From Mycobacterium sp. AT1 (GTDB lineage Bacteria > Actinomycetota > Actinomycetes > Mycobacteriales > Mycobacteriaceae): DNA of 64,000 bases. Position numbers and translations under genes: made by a program. The notes below the pieces were generated by a model. The model saw nothing but the letters and a program-made list of their open reading frames with translations. It did no database searches and was not told the origin of the DNA. Numbering within the stretch: the stretch's first letter is position 1; each line of letters begins with the position of its first letter. The stretch spans positions 1-64,000 of the forward strand of contig NZ_MVOC01000044.1 of assembly GCF_002043095.1 (NCBI RefSeq), written 5' to 3'. This document shows positions 50,662-58,772 of the stretch, one piece after another.

Positions 50662-51312
50662 TCACCGCTTGCGCTTGCGGCGACCCGGTGGACGTGGGGG
50701 TCGTGCCGATGCGACGAGCATCGCGAGACCCCGCTCGAATGCGCGAGTAGCGATGGGATCGTCGGGGTCTTCGTCCAGCAGCGTCTCGTAGGCCGCGGCC
50801 AGGCGCGGAAAACACTCTTCCTGACCGACCGGATCGAACACCACACTGGGCCCCGACATGTCGAGCACGCTGCCGAGAATGAAGGACTCGAACGCGGTCA
50901 AGAGGGGAAGCACCTCCGCGCTCGGCCACCCGACGGCCTCTGCCGCGACCGCGAAGTCCTCGTACTCCGCCAGCAGCACCGGCGCCGACGCGCGCGTGGT
51001 CATGAGCAGCGGGACCGCCCGGTGATGCCGTGCGAGGGCCACCCGGTAGGACCTGGCCCAGGCGACAAGGCCGTCCTCCCATGGCAATTCGCGCAGCGGT
51101 GCCGAATCGATGTTGGCCGACACCAAGGCTCGGAGGTCTTCGATCATCGCCGCCCGGTTGGCGACGTGGTTGTAGAGCGAGGTGGGGTTCACCCCCAGTT
51201 TCTGGGCCACACGCCGCATGCTGGCGCCGTCGACGCCGTGCCGGTCGACCAGGGCCAGGGCGGTGCGGGCAATGAGGTCGCGGCTGAGCAGTGCGCGAGG
51301 TGGTCGTGCGAT
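50662..51312 (-). CDS. TetR family transcriptional regulator with apparent AUC start
   Basis: A 216-residue TetR regulator if translation starts at an ATC codon. The frame contains no ATG, GTG or TTG between the preceding stop and the internal ATG at 51219, which would delete helix 1 and part of helix 2 of the DNA-binding domain. A perfect AGGAGGAGG site lies five bases upstream of ATC. The resulting N-terminus, LLSRDLIARTALALVDRHGV followed by SMRRVAQKLGVNPTSLYNHV, is a complete TetR HTH. The C-terminal domain is of the TetR_C type and ends in a basic tail PPGRRKRKR. A near-perfect dyad lies between it and the divergent gene. Confidence 0.75.
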   Translation of the reverse strand: MARPPRALLSRDLIARTALALVDRHGVDGASMRRVAQKLGVNPTSLYNHVANRAAMIEDLRALVSANIDSAPLRELPWEDGLVAWARSYRVALARHHRAVPLLMTTRASAPVLLAEYEDFAVAAEAVGWPSAEVLPLLTAFESFILGSVLDMSGPSVVFDPVGQEECFPRLAAAYETLLDEDPDDPIATRAFERGLAMLVASARPPRPPGRRKRKR

Positions 51313-51362
51313 GGTCGCCTCCTCCTGGGTGCACGTCAGCGCGCGCGGATACTCTCTTTCGT

Positions 51363-51381
51363 AAACCTACAGCGTATGTTT
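51363..51381. promoter_or_regulatory. Candidate TetR operator between tetR and the kinase-PLP gene
   Basis: AAACcTACagcGTAtGTTT is a 19-base dyad with eight-base arms, one mismatched pair (lower-case c/t) and a three-base centre. It lies 10 bases before the ATG of the 44-residue frame and 50 bases before the tetR start, placing it over the divergent promoter region. Confidence 0.65.
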
Positions 51382-51391
51382 TAGTGCTGTC

Positions 51392-51526
51392 ATGATCACC
51401 GCCGCATTCAGGGTCGCCGAGGCCGACGTCGACCGCTTGCGCCGGGCGCTGGGTGAGGGTGACGGTTGGTTCACCGACGGCGCCGTCGCCGGGGCACTTA
51501 CCATCACCGCCGGGTCGCCGTTGTGA
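51392..51526 (+). CDS. Possible 44-residue leader protein coupled to the kinase-PLP gene
   Basis: An ATG-initiated frame right after the operator begins MITAAFRVAEADVDRLRRAL and ends GALTITAGSPL. Its TGA overlaps a GTG in frame with the downstream fusion gene (GTGA), the usual sign of translational coupling. No family is recognised. It could be a real small protein, or a leader that merely delivers ribosomes to the next gene. Confidence 0.4.
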   Translation: MITAAFRVAEADVDRLRRALGEGDGWFTDGAVAGALTITAGSPL

Positions 51527-51570
51527 GCACCTCGAGCACACCGTCTTCGAAAGAGAGCAGCCAAACGCCC

Positions 51571-54453
51571 ATGACCGAAAAGGTTTTCGACTTCTTCGCC
51601 AACCCCGAGCTTCCCTCGCCGACGCTGGAGATCGACGAGGTTCGGCGACTGATGGACGAGACATTCGGGATCTCTTGCAGCGCCACCGAGCTGGGAAGCC
51701 AGCAGGATCAGAACTTCGTGGTGTCCGACGTCGCGAACACCATGCCGATCGGTGTCCTCAAACTCAGCAACCCCGTCTTCAGCGAGGCAGAGATCGACCT
51801 GCAGGACCTCGCCGCAGCGACCGTCGCCGAGCGCGAGCCGACGCTGCGCGTCCCTCAGGTGGTCGACGGCCCTCGTGGGCCAATGTCCGCGTGGTGGAAC
51901 ACCTCCCAGGGCCGCATCCACGCCCGCGTCATCACCCACGTCTCCGGCGCCACGCTGACGGGGTCGGGCTACCTCTCCCCCGCAACGGTGGCCCGGTTGG
52001 GAGAGCTCGCCGCCAAGGTGAGCGTCGCGCTCGCCGACCTTCGGCACCCGGCGTCCGTCCGGGTGCTGCAGTGGGATCTGCGCCACGCCGCGCGCGTCAT
52101 CGCGACGCTCGCACCCGACGAACCCGACACCGCGGTGCGCGGGTTCGCCTACGCCGTCGCCGAATCGGCGCAAACCCGCCTCGACGCGGTCTCCTCGCGC
52201 CTGCCCACCCAGCTCGGGCACTTCGACATCACCGACGACAACGTGATCGGTAGACCCGGCGCTCTGCCAGATGCCGTCATCGACTTCGGAGACGTCATCG
52301 AGTCGTGGGCCGTCGGCGAAATCGCCGTCACCGTCTCCTCACTGCTGCATCACGACGGCGTCACCCCAGCCGACGCGCTGCCCGCCATCCGCGCCTTCCA
52401 CTCGATTCGCCCGCTCAGCGAGGACGAGGTCGACGCGATCTGGCCGCTGGTTGCCCTTCGGGGGGTGGTGTTGGCACTGAGCGGCCGTCAGCAGGTCCGG
52501 CTCGACGCGGGGAACGCCTACGCCGACGCCGCGTTGGAACGCGAATTCCTCGTGCTCCGGCAGGCGGCGTCGGTGCCGTTCGAGGTGATGGGCGAATGCA
52601 TCCGTCGTGCAGTCGGTTTCGCGTCCCGCCCGCGCCCGGTGTGGGACGCGGCCCCCCTGGTCGACGGCCTGACCGGTGCGGTCACCCTCGACGCCGGGAC
52701 GATGTCGCCGCTCAACGACGAGGGACGCTGGTTGGACCAGGGAGCACTGGGAGACACCGCACTGGCGGCGCTGGACGGCGGCGCCAGTGCGGCCGTCGCG
52801 CCGGCGTGGCGCCCTCGGCTCGCGGGCGCCCCTGCACGCACTCCCGCCGCGCCGGCCACCGTGCCCACCGCGCTCACCCTGTGGCTCGCCGAGGACACCA
52901 CCGTCGCCGTCCCGGCCGACGGCCGCCTGGTGCCGACCGACGACGGCTTCACGATCGTCACCGGCGAGCACGCCGTGCGATTCACCGGCGTCGCAGCCAG
53001 GGCCGGGGACCGGGGGCAGCTTCCGGCCCGCACCCCGGTCGACGTCCAGTTCACCCGCGCGGACGCCTGCGAGGTGCCACTTCTGGTGGAGCAGGCGTAC
53101 GCCGTTGGCTGGCAGATTCTCGCCGGTGATCCCGGTCCGAGCCTCGGCCTGCCTGCGACGGTCGAGGAGGTCGACGACGACACCCTCGCCCTGCGCGAGC
53201 GCGTACTGGCCGACGTGCAGGAGCACTACTACGCCCGTCCCCCGCGCATCGAGCGGGGATGGCGTGAGTTCCTCGCCGACGTCGACGGTCGCGTCTACCT
53301 CGACATGGTCAACAACGTCGCCTCCGTCGGGCACGCCCACCCCAGGGTGGTCGAGGCAGCCAACCGGCAAATGCACCTGCTGAACACCAACTCCCGCTTC
53401 AACTATCGTGTGATCGCCGAATACGCGGAGCGGATCTCCGCGACGCTGCCCGCCGAACTCGACACGGTGTTCTTCGTCAATTCCGGCTCGGAGGCAACGG
53501 ATCTCGCCATCCGCATCGCGATGGCCGCGACCGGACGAACCGACATCGTGGCGATGCGCGAGGCGTATCACGGCTGGACCTATGCCAGTGACGCCGTCTC
53601 GACGTCGATCGCCGACAATCCCAATGCCCTTGCCACGCGGCCGTCCTGGGTGCACACCGTCGACGCGGCGAACTCCTATCGCGGCGTGCACCGCGGTGCC
53701 GACGCCGTCCGCTACGCTCCCGAGGCCGTGCAGGTCATCGAGGACTTGGCTGCCGCGGGAACGCTTCCCGCCGGGTTCATTTGCGAGTCCTACTTCGGCA
53801 ACGCCGGTGGGGTTGCGCTCCCCGACGGCTATCTCGCGCAGGTGTACGCCGCGGTGCGCAGGCACGGCGGCCTGGCGATCGCCGACGAGGTGCAGGTCGG
53901 CTACGGCCGGCTCGGCGAATGGTTCTGGGGTTTCCAGCAGCAGCAGGCAGTCCCCGACGTGGTGGCCGTCGCGAAGTCCGTGGGCGGCGGGCAGCCGATC
54001 GGCGTCGTCGTCACCCGACGTGACATCGCCGAGCGCTACCGCTCGGAGGGATACTTCTTCTCCTCCACCGGTGGCTCACCGGTCTCGTCCGCGATCGGCC
54101 TTGCCGTGCTCGACGTGATCGAACAGGAAGGCTTGCAGGAGAACGCGCGCGTCGTCGGCGCACACCTCAAGGCCCGCCTTCTCGCGCTGGCCGACGAGCA
54201 CCCGATCGTCGGCACCGTCCACGGCTCGGGCTTCTATCTGGGCCTCGAATTCGTCCGCGACCGAGTCACTCTCGAACCAGCCACCGAGGAGACCGCCGCG
54301 ATCTGCGACCGCCTGCTCACTCTCGGGGTCGTCATGCAACCCACCGGCGACTACCTAAACGTATTCAAGATCAAGCCGCCGATGTGCATTTCGAAGGAGT
54401 CGGTGGACTACTTCGTGGACTCGCTCGAACGGGTTCTCGCGACGGGCTGGTGA
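51571..54453 (+). CDS. Fused APH-type kinase and class III PLP aminotransferase/phospho-lyase
   Basis: A 960-residue fusion. The N-terminal aminoglycoside-phosphotransferase-fold kinase (about 1-340) has the catalytic loop HFDITDDN (His217, Asp219, Asn224) and the DFG-type metal site VIDFGD (Asp238), as in hydroxylysine kinase. A poorly conserved linker domain (about 400-540) follows. The C-terminal class III PLP domain (about 545-955) has FFVNSGSEATDLAIRIA, AYHGWTY, IADEVQVGYGR and the PLP lysine Lys802 in AKSVGGGQPIG. In animals, separate homologues phosphorylate hydroxylysine and then eliminate phosphate and ammonia; ethanolamine-phosphate phospho-lyase is related. A GTG at 51523 is an alternative start. 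The substrate here is unknown. Confidence 0.88.
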   Translation: MTEKVFDFFANPELPSPTLEIDEVRRLMDETFGISCSATELGSQQDQNFVVSDVANTMPIGVLKLSNPVFSEAEIDLQDLAAATVAEREPTLRVPQVVDGPRGPMSAWWNTSQGRIHARVITHVSGATLTGSGYLSPATVARLGELAAKVSVALADLRHPASVRVLQWDLRHAARVIATLAPDEPDTAVRGFAYAVAESAQTRLDAVSSRLPTQLGHFDITDDNVIGRPGALPDAVIDFGDVIESWAVGEIAVTVSSLLHHDGVTPADALPAIRAFHSIRPLSEDEVDAIWPLVALRGVVLALSGRQQVRLDAGNAYADAALEREFLVLRQAASVPFEVMGECIRRAVGFASRPRPVWDAAPLVDGLTGAVTLDAGTMSPLNDEGRWLDQGALGDTALAALDGGASAAVAPAWRPRLAGAPARTPAAPATVPTALTLWLAEDTTVAVPADGRLVPTDDGFTIVTGEHAVRFTGVAARAGDRGQLPARTPVDVQFTRADACEVPLLVEQAYAVGWQILAGDPGPSLGLPATVEEVDDDTLALRERVLADVQEHYYARPPRIERGWREFLADVDGRVYLDMVNNVASVGHAHPRVVEAANRQMHLLNTNSRFNYRVIAEYAERISATLPAELDTVFFVNSGSEATDLAIRIAMAATGRTDIVAMREAYHGWTYASDAVSTSIADNPNALATRPSWVHTVDAANSYRGVHRGADAVRYAPEAVQVIEDLAAAGTLPAGFICESYFGNAGGVALPDGYLAQVYAAVRRHGGLAIADEVQVGYGRLGEWFWGFQQQQAVPDVVAVAKSVGGGQPIGVVVTRRDIAERYRSEGYFFSSTGGSPVSSAIGLAVLDVIEQEGLQENARVVGAHLKARLLALADEHPIVGTVHGSGFYLGLEFVRDRVTLEPATEETAAICDRLLTLGVVMQPTGDYLNVFKIKPPMCISKESVDYFVDSLERVLATGW

Positions 54454-54468
54454 CGGGCCAGGCTCGAA

Positions 54469-54501
54469 CGTCCACGGCGTGAGCGTCGTTCGCCGCGGAC
54501 G
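54469..54501. terminator. Bidirectional hairpin between convergent genes
   Basis: CGTCCACGGCG and CGCCGCGGACG pair at ten of eleven positions around an 11-base loop. It lies between the stop codons of the kinase-PLP gene and the convergent dehydrogenase gene. No T-run is present. Confidence 0.6.
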
Positions 54502-54506
54502 GTCAC

Positions 54507-55592
54507 CTAGGGGGCTACCGCGTCCCGGGGCGCCACCCCGGCTGGTTCGAGGAGCAGGCCGACGACGTCCTCGAGCGGCCGAGGCGGGGCGACGAGGTCG
54601 GCCCAGGGGAACCGCAGGCTGCTGTCGCGGAGGAAGCCCAGCGCCGCGGTCAGATGGCGCGGTTCGTAGTTGTGCACACCGAAGATGGCCAGCTGCCGGC
54701 GGACGACGGACTCGGGCGTCATGGCGACGTCGGCGTCGGGTGCCACGGCACCGGCGAGGACTGCGACACCCTGGACGTCCAGCGCTCGAAGCCCCTCCTG
54801 CAGTGCCGACGACGACCCGGAGAATTCCAGCAGCACGTCGGCGGGTCCGGCCTCCGAGACCAACGCGACGGCCTCCGTCGCTCCGAATCGCCTTGCCAAG
54901 TACCGCCTTCCGCGATCGACGTCGACCGACGTCACCGCTGATGCGCCGCCCCACGCCGCTGCCGCGATCGCCGTGAGCCCGAGCATTCCGGCCCCCACGA
55001 CGACGACCCGGCGATCGGTCAGCCGCCCGGCGCGTTCCGCGACGGCCATCACCGTGGCAGTGGCGCACGCAGCAGGCGCGGCGACGGCATCGGCGAGCGC
55101 GTCGTCGACCACGGCGACCGCCAAGCCGGCAGGGAGCAGGACGTGCCGGGCGTATCCACCGGACAGTCCCCACCCGGAGTCCAGCGCCTCGTGGCCCGCC
55201 TTGCGCACGGTCCGGCACTTGGCCGTAACCCCGCGCCGGCACCGGTCGCAGGCACCGCAGCCCAGGGTGACCGACCAGATGACCCGTTGCCCCACGCGCA
55301 GCGCATCACCATCGGCGCCCCTCGCTCCCCCAGCCGCGATTTCGACGATCTCGCCCACCGTCTCGTGACCGAGCACCGACGGGCAGGGCTGGTCGCGTCG
55401 CCCGCTGACGGTGTGCCGGTCGGATCCGCAGACGGTGGCCAACCGAACCCGCACCAGCACCTCGCCGCGCTGCAGAGCAGGTACCGGCACCGACTCGACC
55501 GCGATGTCGCGGCCGCCGCGCCAGACGGCGGCGTCAGTGCGATCAAGATGTGCCGCAACGGTTGTCGTCTCGGTCAGCGGTCGGATCGTCAT
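54507..55592 (-). CDS. Zinc-binding dehydrogenase, phosphonate-catabolism-associated type (TIGR03366-like)
   Basis: A 361-residue medium-chain dehydrogenase. Zinc ligands: VCGSDRHTVSGRRDQPCPSV, GHETVGEIVEI and the structural cysteines CGACDRCRRGVTAKC. The nucleotide motif is VVVVGAGMLGLTAIAAAAWGG. The layout, with HTVSGRR early and IFGVHNYEPRHLTAALGFL late, fits the family named putative phosphonate catabolism-associated alcohol dehydrogenase. Its ATG overlaps the stop of the HAD gene (ATGA), and both lie downstream of gntR. It should oxidise an alcohol or reduce an aldehyde produced in the same pathway. The family role has been assigned by genome context, not biochemistry. Confidence 0.82.
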   Translation of the reverse strand: MTIRPLTETTTVAAHLDRTDAAVWRGGRDIAVESVPVPALQRGEVLVRVRLATVCGSDRHTVSGRRDQPCPSVLGHETVGEIVEIAAGGARGADGDALRVGQRVIWSVTLGCGACDRCRRGVTAKCRTVRKAGHEALDSGWGLSGGYARHVLLPAGLAVAVVDDALADAVAAPAACATATVMAVAERAGRLTDRRVVVVGAGMLGLTAIAAAAWGGASAVTSVDVDRGRRYLARRFGATEAVALVSEAGPADVLLEFSGSSSALQEGLRALDVQGVAVLAGAVAPDADVAMTPESVVRRQLAIFGVHNYEPRHLTAALGFLRDSSLRFPWADLVAPPRPLEDVVGLLLEPAGVAPRDAVAP

Positions 55593-56299
55593 GCGCTGGC
55601 CAGTGCGCCGACGGACACTCCGAGCAGAGCGGGAAGATCGGCCACCGAAGGCACCAGGTGGGTGTGACGGTGGGCGCCGAGTTCCACCGCGTCGCCAGCT
55701 CCGGACAGGACCCCCACGACGAGGGCAGCGCCGGCGTGGACTCCGGCCTGCAGATCTCGCGGGGTGTCACCGGCGACCAACACGCGGGCCACGTCGGTGA
55801 CGCCGACGGCCTCCATCGCGCGGAAGATCATGTAGGGCGCGGGGCGACCCTCCGTGACGTCACTGCCGCAGACCACCGCGTCGACCACCGACTGGCCGTC
55901 CCACCCCAGTGCCCCCAGGAGCGAGTCGACGATGTCGCGGTCGAACCCGGTGTTCAACGCGACCCGGATGCCCGCCGCCCGCAGGTCGGCGAGCGCCTCG
56001 GGCACACCCGGCAACGGCGTCGGCGGCCGCTGCACGTAGGCGTCCTTGAGCCGTGCCCGGAAGTCGGCTACGACGGCGTCGAGCCGATCGGCGCTCGGTG
56101 GTGCGCCCGTACGGGACGTCAGCAGTGCGCGCAGCGCCTCGTGCTTGGAGGCCCCATGCCAACGTGCGATGTCCGACGATGACGGGGACGCACCGTGCGC
56201 GGTAGCCGTCTCCCCGAGGACGCGGTAGACCTGCAGGCCTTCGTCGACGGTGGTTCCGGCCATGTCGAGGACGACGAGTTCGGGGGTGGACGAGGTCAT
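55589..56299 (-). CDS. Phosphonatase-like HAD hydrolase (TIGR03351-like)
   Basis: A 236-residue HAD hydrolase of the phosphonatase-like branch. The nucleophile loop LVVLDMAGTTVDEG places Asp12 exactly as in phosphonoacetaldehyde hydrolase PhnX (which also reads AGTTVD). In the cap, WHGASKHEALRALL carries Lys52, which lines up with the Schiff-base lysine of PhnX that attacks the aldehyde. ALNTGFDRDIV gives motif II and VAGDTPRDLQAGVHAGA motif III/IV. This supports C-P or related phospho-aldehyde cleavage, though ordinary phosphatase activity is possible. Translationally coupled to gntR upstream and the dehydrogenase downstream by ATGA overlaps. Confidence 0.85.
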   Translation of the reverse strand: MTSSTPELVVLDMAGTTVDEGLQVYRVLGETATAHGASPSSSDIARWHGASKHEALRALLTSRTGAPPSADRLDAVVADFRARLKDAYVQRPPTPLPGVPEALADLRAAGIRVALNTGFDRDIVDSLLGALGWDGQSVVDAVVCGSDVTEGRPAPYMIFRAMEAVGVTDVARVLVAGDTPRDLQAGVHAGAALVVGVLSGAGDAVELGAHRHTHLVPSVADLPALLGVSVGALASA

Positions 56300-57078
56300 G
56301 GTGTGGAGCCCTTCCTGCTGGTGTCGGTGGGGGTCGAATCCGTCGCGTTGCGGGCCAGCGCGCATCGTTCGTCGAAGGCGTTGTGCAACGTGAAGCTGAC
56401 GAGACCGGGCAGATAGCGGTCGTCGTGGTACTCGATCACCTCGCCGTCGGCGCCACGCGTGGAACGCTGCTGCCGCAGGAGAGGTGACCCCTCGGGCACG
56501 TCGAGGTTCAGCGAATCGATGGGATCGGCTGCGACGGCGTCGATTACGTGCGAGGCGGTGGCGAAGCGGACACCTTGGGCCAGGAGATGCGCCCAGATCG
56601 ATCCGGAATCGCAGTCGAAGTCGAACAGGCGGCGCCCGACCGACTCCACGAAGGTCGCGCGCTCCAGCATGGCCGGCGCGTCCTCGAGGTACCGCAGGCG
56701 AAGCAGCTGTACGACCGGCGCTCCCACCTCGACGTCGAGGACAGACGCGACGTGCTCGTCGGCCCGTCGCACCGCCAACTCGATCGTGCGCTGTCCGGGC
56801 GTGCGGCCGATCGAGCGGGCCCACGCCGAGTAGGAGAGCAAGGTGTCGAAGGGCTGGCCGACCGAGGTCGAACTCACGATCGGTGGCTTGCCGCGGCCAC
56901 CGGCGATGAGGCCTTCGGCGCGAAGCGTGGTCAGAGCCTGCCGCACCGGACCCCGCGAGGCGTTCCACCGTTGACACAGTTGAGATTCGGACGGGAGGGC
57001 GGCACCCACGGCGAGTTCACCGGCGCGGATCTGGGCACGGAGGCTGTCCGCGATGACTTCGTGCAGAGCGACGCCCAT
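56296..57078 (-). CDS. GntR family transcriptional regulator (HutC/UTRA type)
   Basis: A 260-residue GntR/HutC regulator. The winged HTH is ALHEVIADSLRAQIRAGELA, LPSESQLCQRWNASRGPVRQ and LRAEGLIAGGRGK. The UTRA effector domain follows from about residue 85, containing LRYLEDAPAMLERATFVE and a late IEYHDDRYLPG. PhnF, the phosphonate regulator, belongs to this subgroup. It is the first gene of the operon with the HAD hydrolase and dehydrogenase and is divergent from the MFS gene. Palindromes centred on CATG lie just upstream of both genes, so autoregulation and control of the transporter are likely. Confidence 0.92.
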   Translation of the reverse strand: MGVALHEVIADSLRAQIRAGELAVGAALPSESQLCQRWNASRGPVRQALTTLRAEGLIAGGRGKPPIVSSTSVGQPFDTLLSYSAWARSIGRTPGQRTIELAVRRADEHVASVLDVEVGAPVVQLLRLRYLEDAPAMLERATFVESVGRRLFDFDCDSGSIWAHLLAQGVRFATASHVIDAVAADPIDSLNLDVPEGSPLLRQQRSTRGADGEVIEYHDDRYLPGLVSFTLHNAFDERCALARNATDSTPTDTSRKGSTP

Positions 57079-57087
57079 GTGACTTGA

Positions 57088-57101
57088 CTATACATGTCTA
57101 G
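57088..57101. promoter_or_regulatory. Candidate GntR operator upstream of gntR
   Basis: CTATACATGTCTAG is a 14-base palindrome with a single mismatched pair, ten bases before the gntR start codon on the other strand. A second palindrome, also centred on CATG, occurs at the start of the divergent MFS gene. Confidence 0.55.
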
Positions 57102-57213
57102 ATCAGCGTGTCCAGCAGCTCGTCAGCGGAATTGACCTGCGAGTGAACACTTCTCGAACAGAAGCTATCGGAGCTGGAAGAGCGTTGACAACCGATCGGC
57201 CGTCGGCGGACGG

Positions 57214-57231
57214 TACTAGTCATGACAAGTA
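57214..57231. promoter_or_regulatory. Candidate GntR operator overlapping the MFS start codon
   Basis: TACTAGTCATGACAAGTA is an 18-base palindrome with one mismatched pair. The MFS ATG is inside it, so binding would block translation-start DNA or transcript elongation. It shares CTA-N2-CATG-N3-AG with the site near gntR. Confidence 0.5.
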
Positions 57232-58652
57232 TTACCGCCTCTCGTCCCGACGTGGGGACGTCGCTCGACGACGCGCCGCTCGGCATCTTTCACTTCAAGG
57301 CGGCCGCCACCGCAGGCGCCGGATTCTTCACCGACTCATACGACCTGAACGTCATCGGCACCGTGACGCTACTGGCCGGACCGCAACTGCACCTCGGTGC
57401 CGCTCAGACCTCGATGCTGACGAGTTCGACGCTGTTGGCAGTCGCCGTCGGCGCGGTGTCCTTCGGCCGATTGGGTGACCTCCTGGGTCGGCGGCGCATC
57501 TACGGACTCGAAGCAGTGCTCATGATCATCGGCGCGCTGGTGTCGGCGTTCGCACCCAATTTCACCGTCCTGCTCGTCGGCCGCCTCATCCTCGGGCTGG
57601 GGATCGGCGGCGACTACCCCGCCAGCGGCGTCCTCATGACCGAGTACGCCAACACCCGCAACCGAGGACGGCTGGTCGGGCTGACGTTCGTCTTCTACGT
57701 CTTCGGGCAGGTGACGGCCTACCTCGTCAGCCTCCTGGTGCTCACCGCCGGAGTTCCCGACGACATCGCCTGGCGGCTCATCCTGGGGATCGGGGTACTC
57801 CCGTCCCTCCTCGTGCTCTACCAGCGTCGCCACATGCCCGAGTCACCACGATGGACCGCAGCCAACGGAGACGAGGAGCGTGCCCGGCAGGACTTCGAGG
57901 CCTTCACCCGAGCGGGCAACACCACATTCGCCGCCGCGTCGGGCGCGCACCGGCAGAGTGGCAGGATCCGCGCTGCAGTCGGCAACCGCAGAGTGCTGTT
58001 GACCCTCGTCGGCACGGCGGGCAGCTGGTTCTTCTTCAACGTGGCGGTCTACGGCAACTCCGTGAGTCAACCGCTGCTGCTCAAGAGCATCGTTCCGCAC
58101 GGCTCCACGGTGTCGAACATCGCGATCAACGCGGTCCTGGTGGTGCTGTTCAGCCTTGGGGGCGCGGTGGTGGGTCTCGTCGTCCTGGACCGCCTGCCGC
58201 GACGAGTCCTACAGAACGTCGGGTTCGGGCTGTGCGCTGTGGCGATGTTGTCCATCACCGTGATTCCCGCGCTCAGCGGCACGGTCCTGCCGTTCGCCGT
58301 GGTCTTCGGCGTCTCTCTGTTCGGGATCGCCGTAGGACCCAACTACACGACGATGCTGCTGGCCGCGGAGTCCTATCCGACCGCCATCCGCAGCACCTTT
58401 CATGGATTGTCCGCGGGCGTCGCCAAGGTCGGCGCCTTCGCCGGCGCCCTAGTGGTGCCGTTGATCCTCGCCGGAGCGGGTCTGCGGGCCGTGACTCTCC
58501 TCGCCTTCGGCTGTTACGTGGCCGCCATCCTGGCCACCTTCTTGATTCGGGAGCCCGCCGGGCGCGCGCTCGACGACATCGGCGCCGACCTCGACGTCGA
58601 CGTGCCGGCCCTGTCGGCCCTGTCGTCAACCCGTGGGCACGACACCACGTGA
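57222..58652 (+). CDS. MFS transporter, phosphate:H+ symporter (PHS)-like
   Basis: A 476-residue 12-segment major facilitator. The TM1 region GAGFFTDSYDLNVIGTVTLL and TM4 region GRLILGLGIGGDYPASGVLM are those of the PHS (Pho84-like) family; the loop GRLGDLLGRRRIYG and MPESPRW are general MFS motifs. PHS proteins carry phosphate or small organophosphates with protons, though metabolite:H+ symporters share these features. It is divergent from the GntR/HAD/dehydrogenase operon with possible shared operators. It is therefore the probable importer of that pathway's substrate. Confidence 0.88.
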   Translation: MTSITASRPDVGTSLDDAPLGIFHFKAAATAGAGFFTDSYDLNVIGTVTLLAGPQLHLGAAQTSMLTSSTLLAVAVGAVSFGRLGDLLGRRRIYGLEAVLMIIGALVSAFAPNFTVLLVGRLILGLGIGGDYPASGVLMTEYANTRNRGRLVGLTFVFYVFGQVTAYLVSLLVLTAGVPDDIAWRLILGIGVLPSLLVLYQRRHMPESPRWTAANGDEERARQDFEAFTRAGNTTFAAASGAHRQSGRIRAAVGNRRVLLTLVGTAGSWFFFNVAVYGNSVSQPLLLKSIVPHGSTVSNIAINAVLVVLFSLGGAVVGLVVLDRLPRRVLQNVGFGLCAVAMLSITVIPALSGTVLPFAVVFGVSLFGIAVGPNYTTMLLAAESYPTAIRSTFHGLSAGVAKVGAFAGALVVPLILAGAGLRAVTLLAFGCYVAAILATFLIREPAGRALDDIGADLDVDVPALSALSSTRGHDTT

Positions 58653-58772
58653 GGGCTGCCGCACATCCGTCGCCACTACGTTTCGGCTTTGCCGACCGGG
58701 ACGTTGCCGTCGTGTCCGTGCTGCGTCGAAGGGCGGCGAACCCGCTAAACACCTCTGTGCGGCTCCAAACAA
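58653..58772 (+). other. Spacer after the MFS gene, no feature seen
   Basis: No convincing gene, hairpin or repeat is visible on either strand in this stretch between the MFS stop and the 3' end of the interrupted small gene. Confidence 0.5.
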
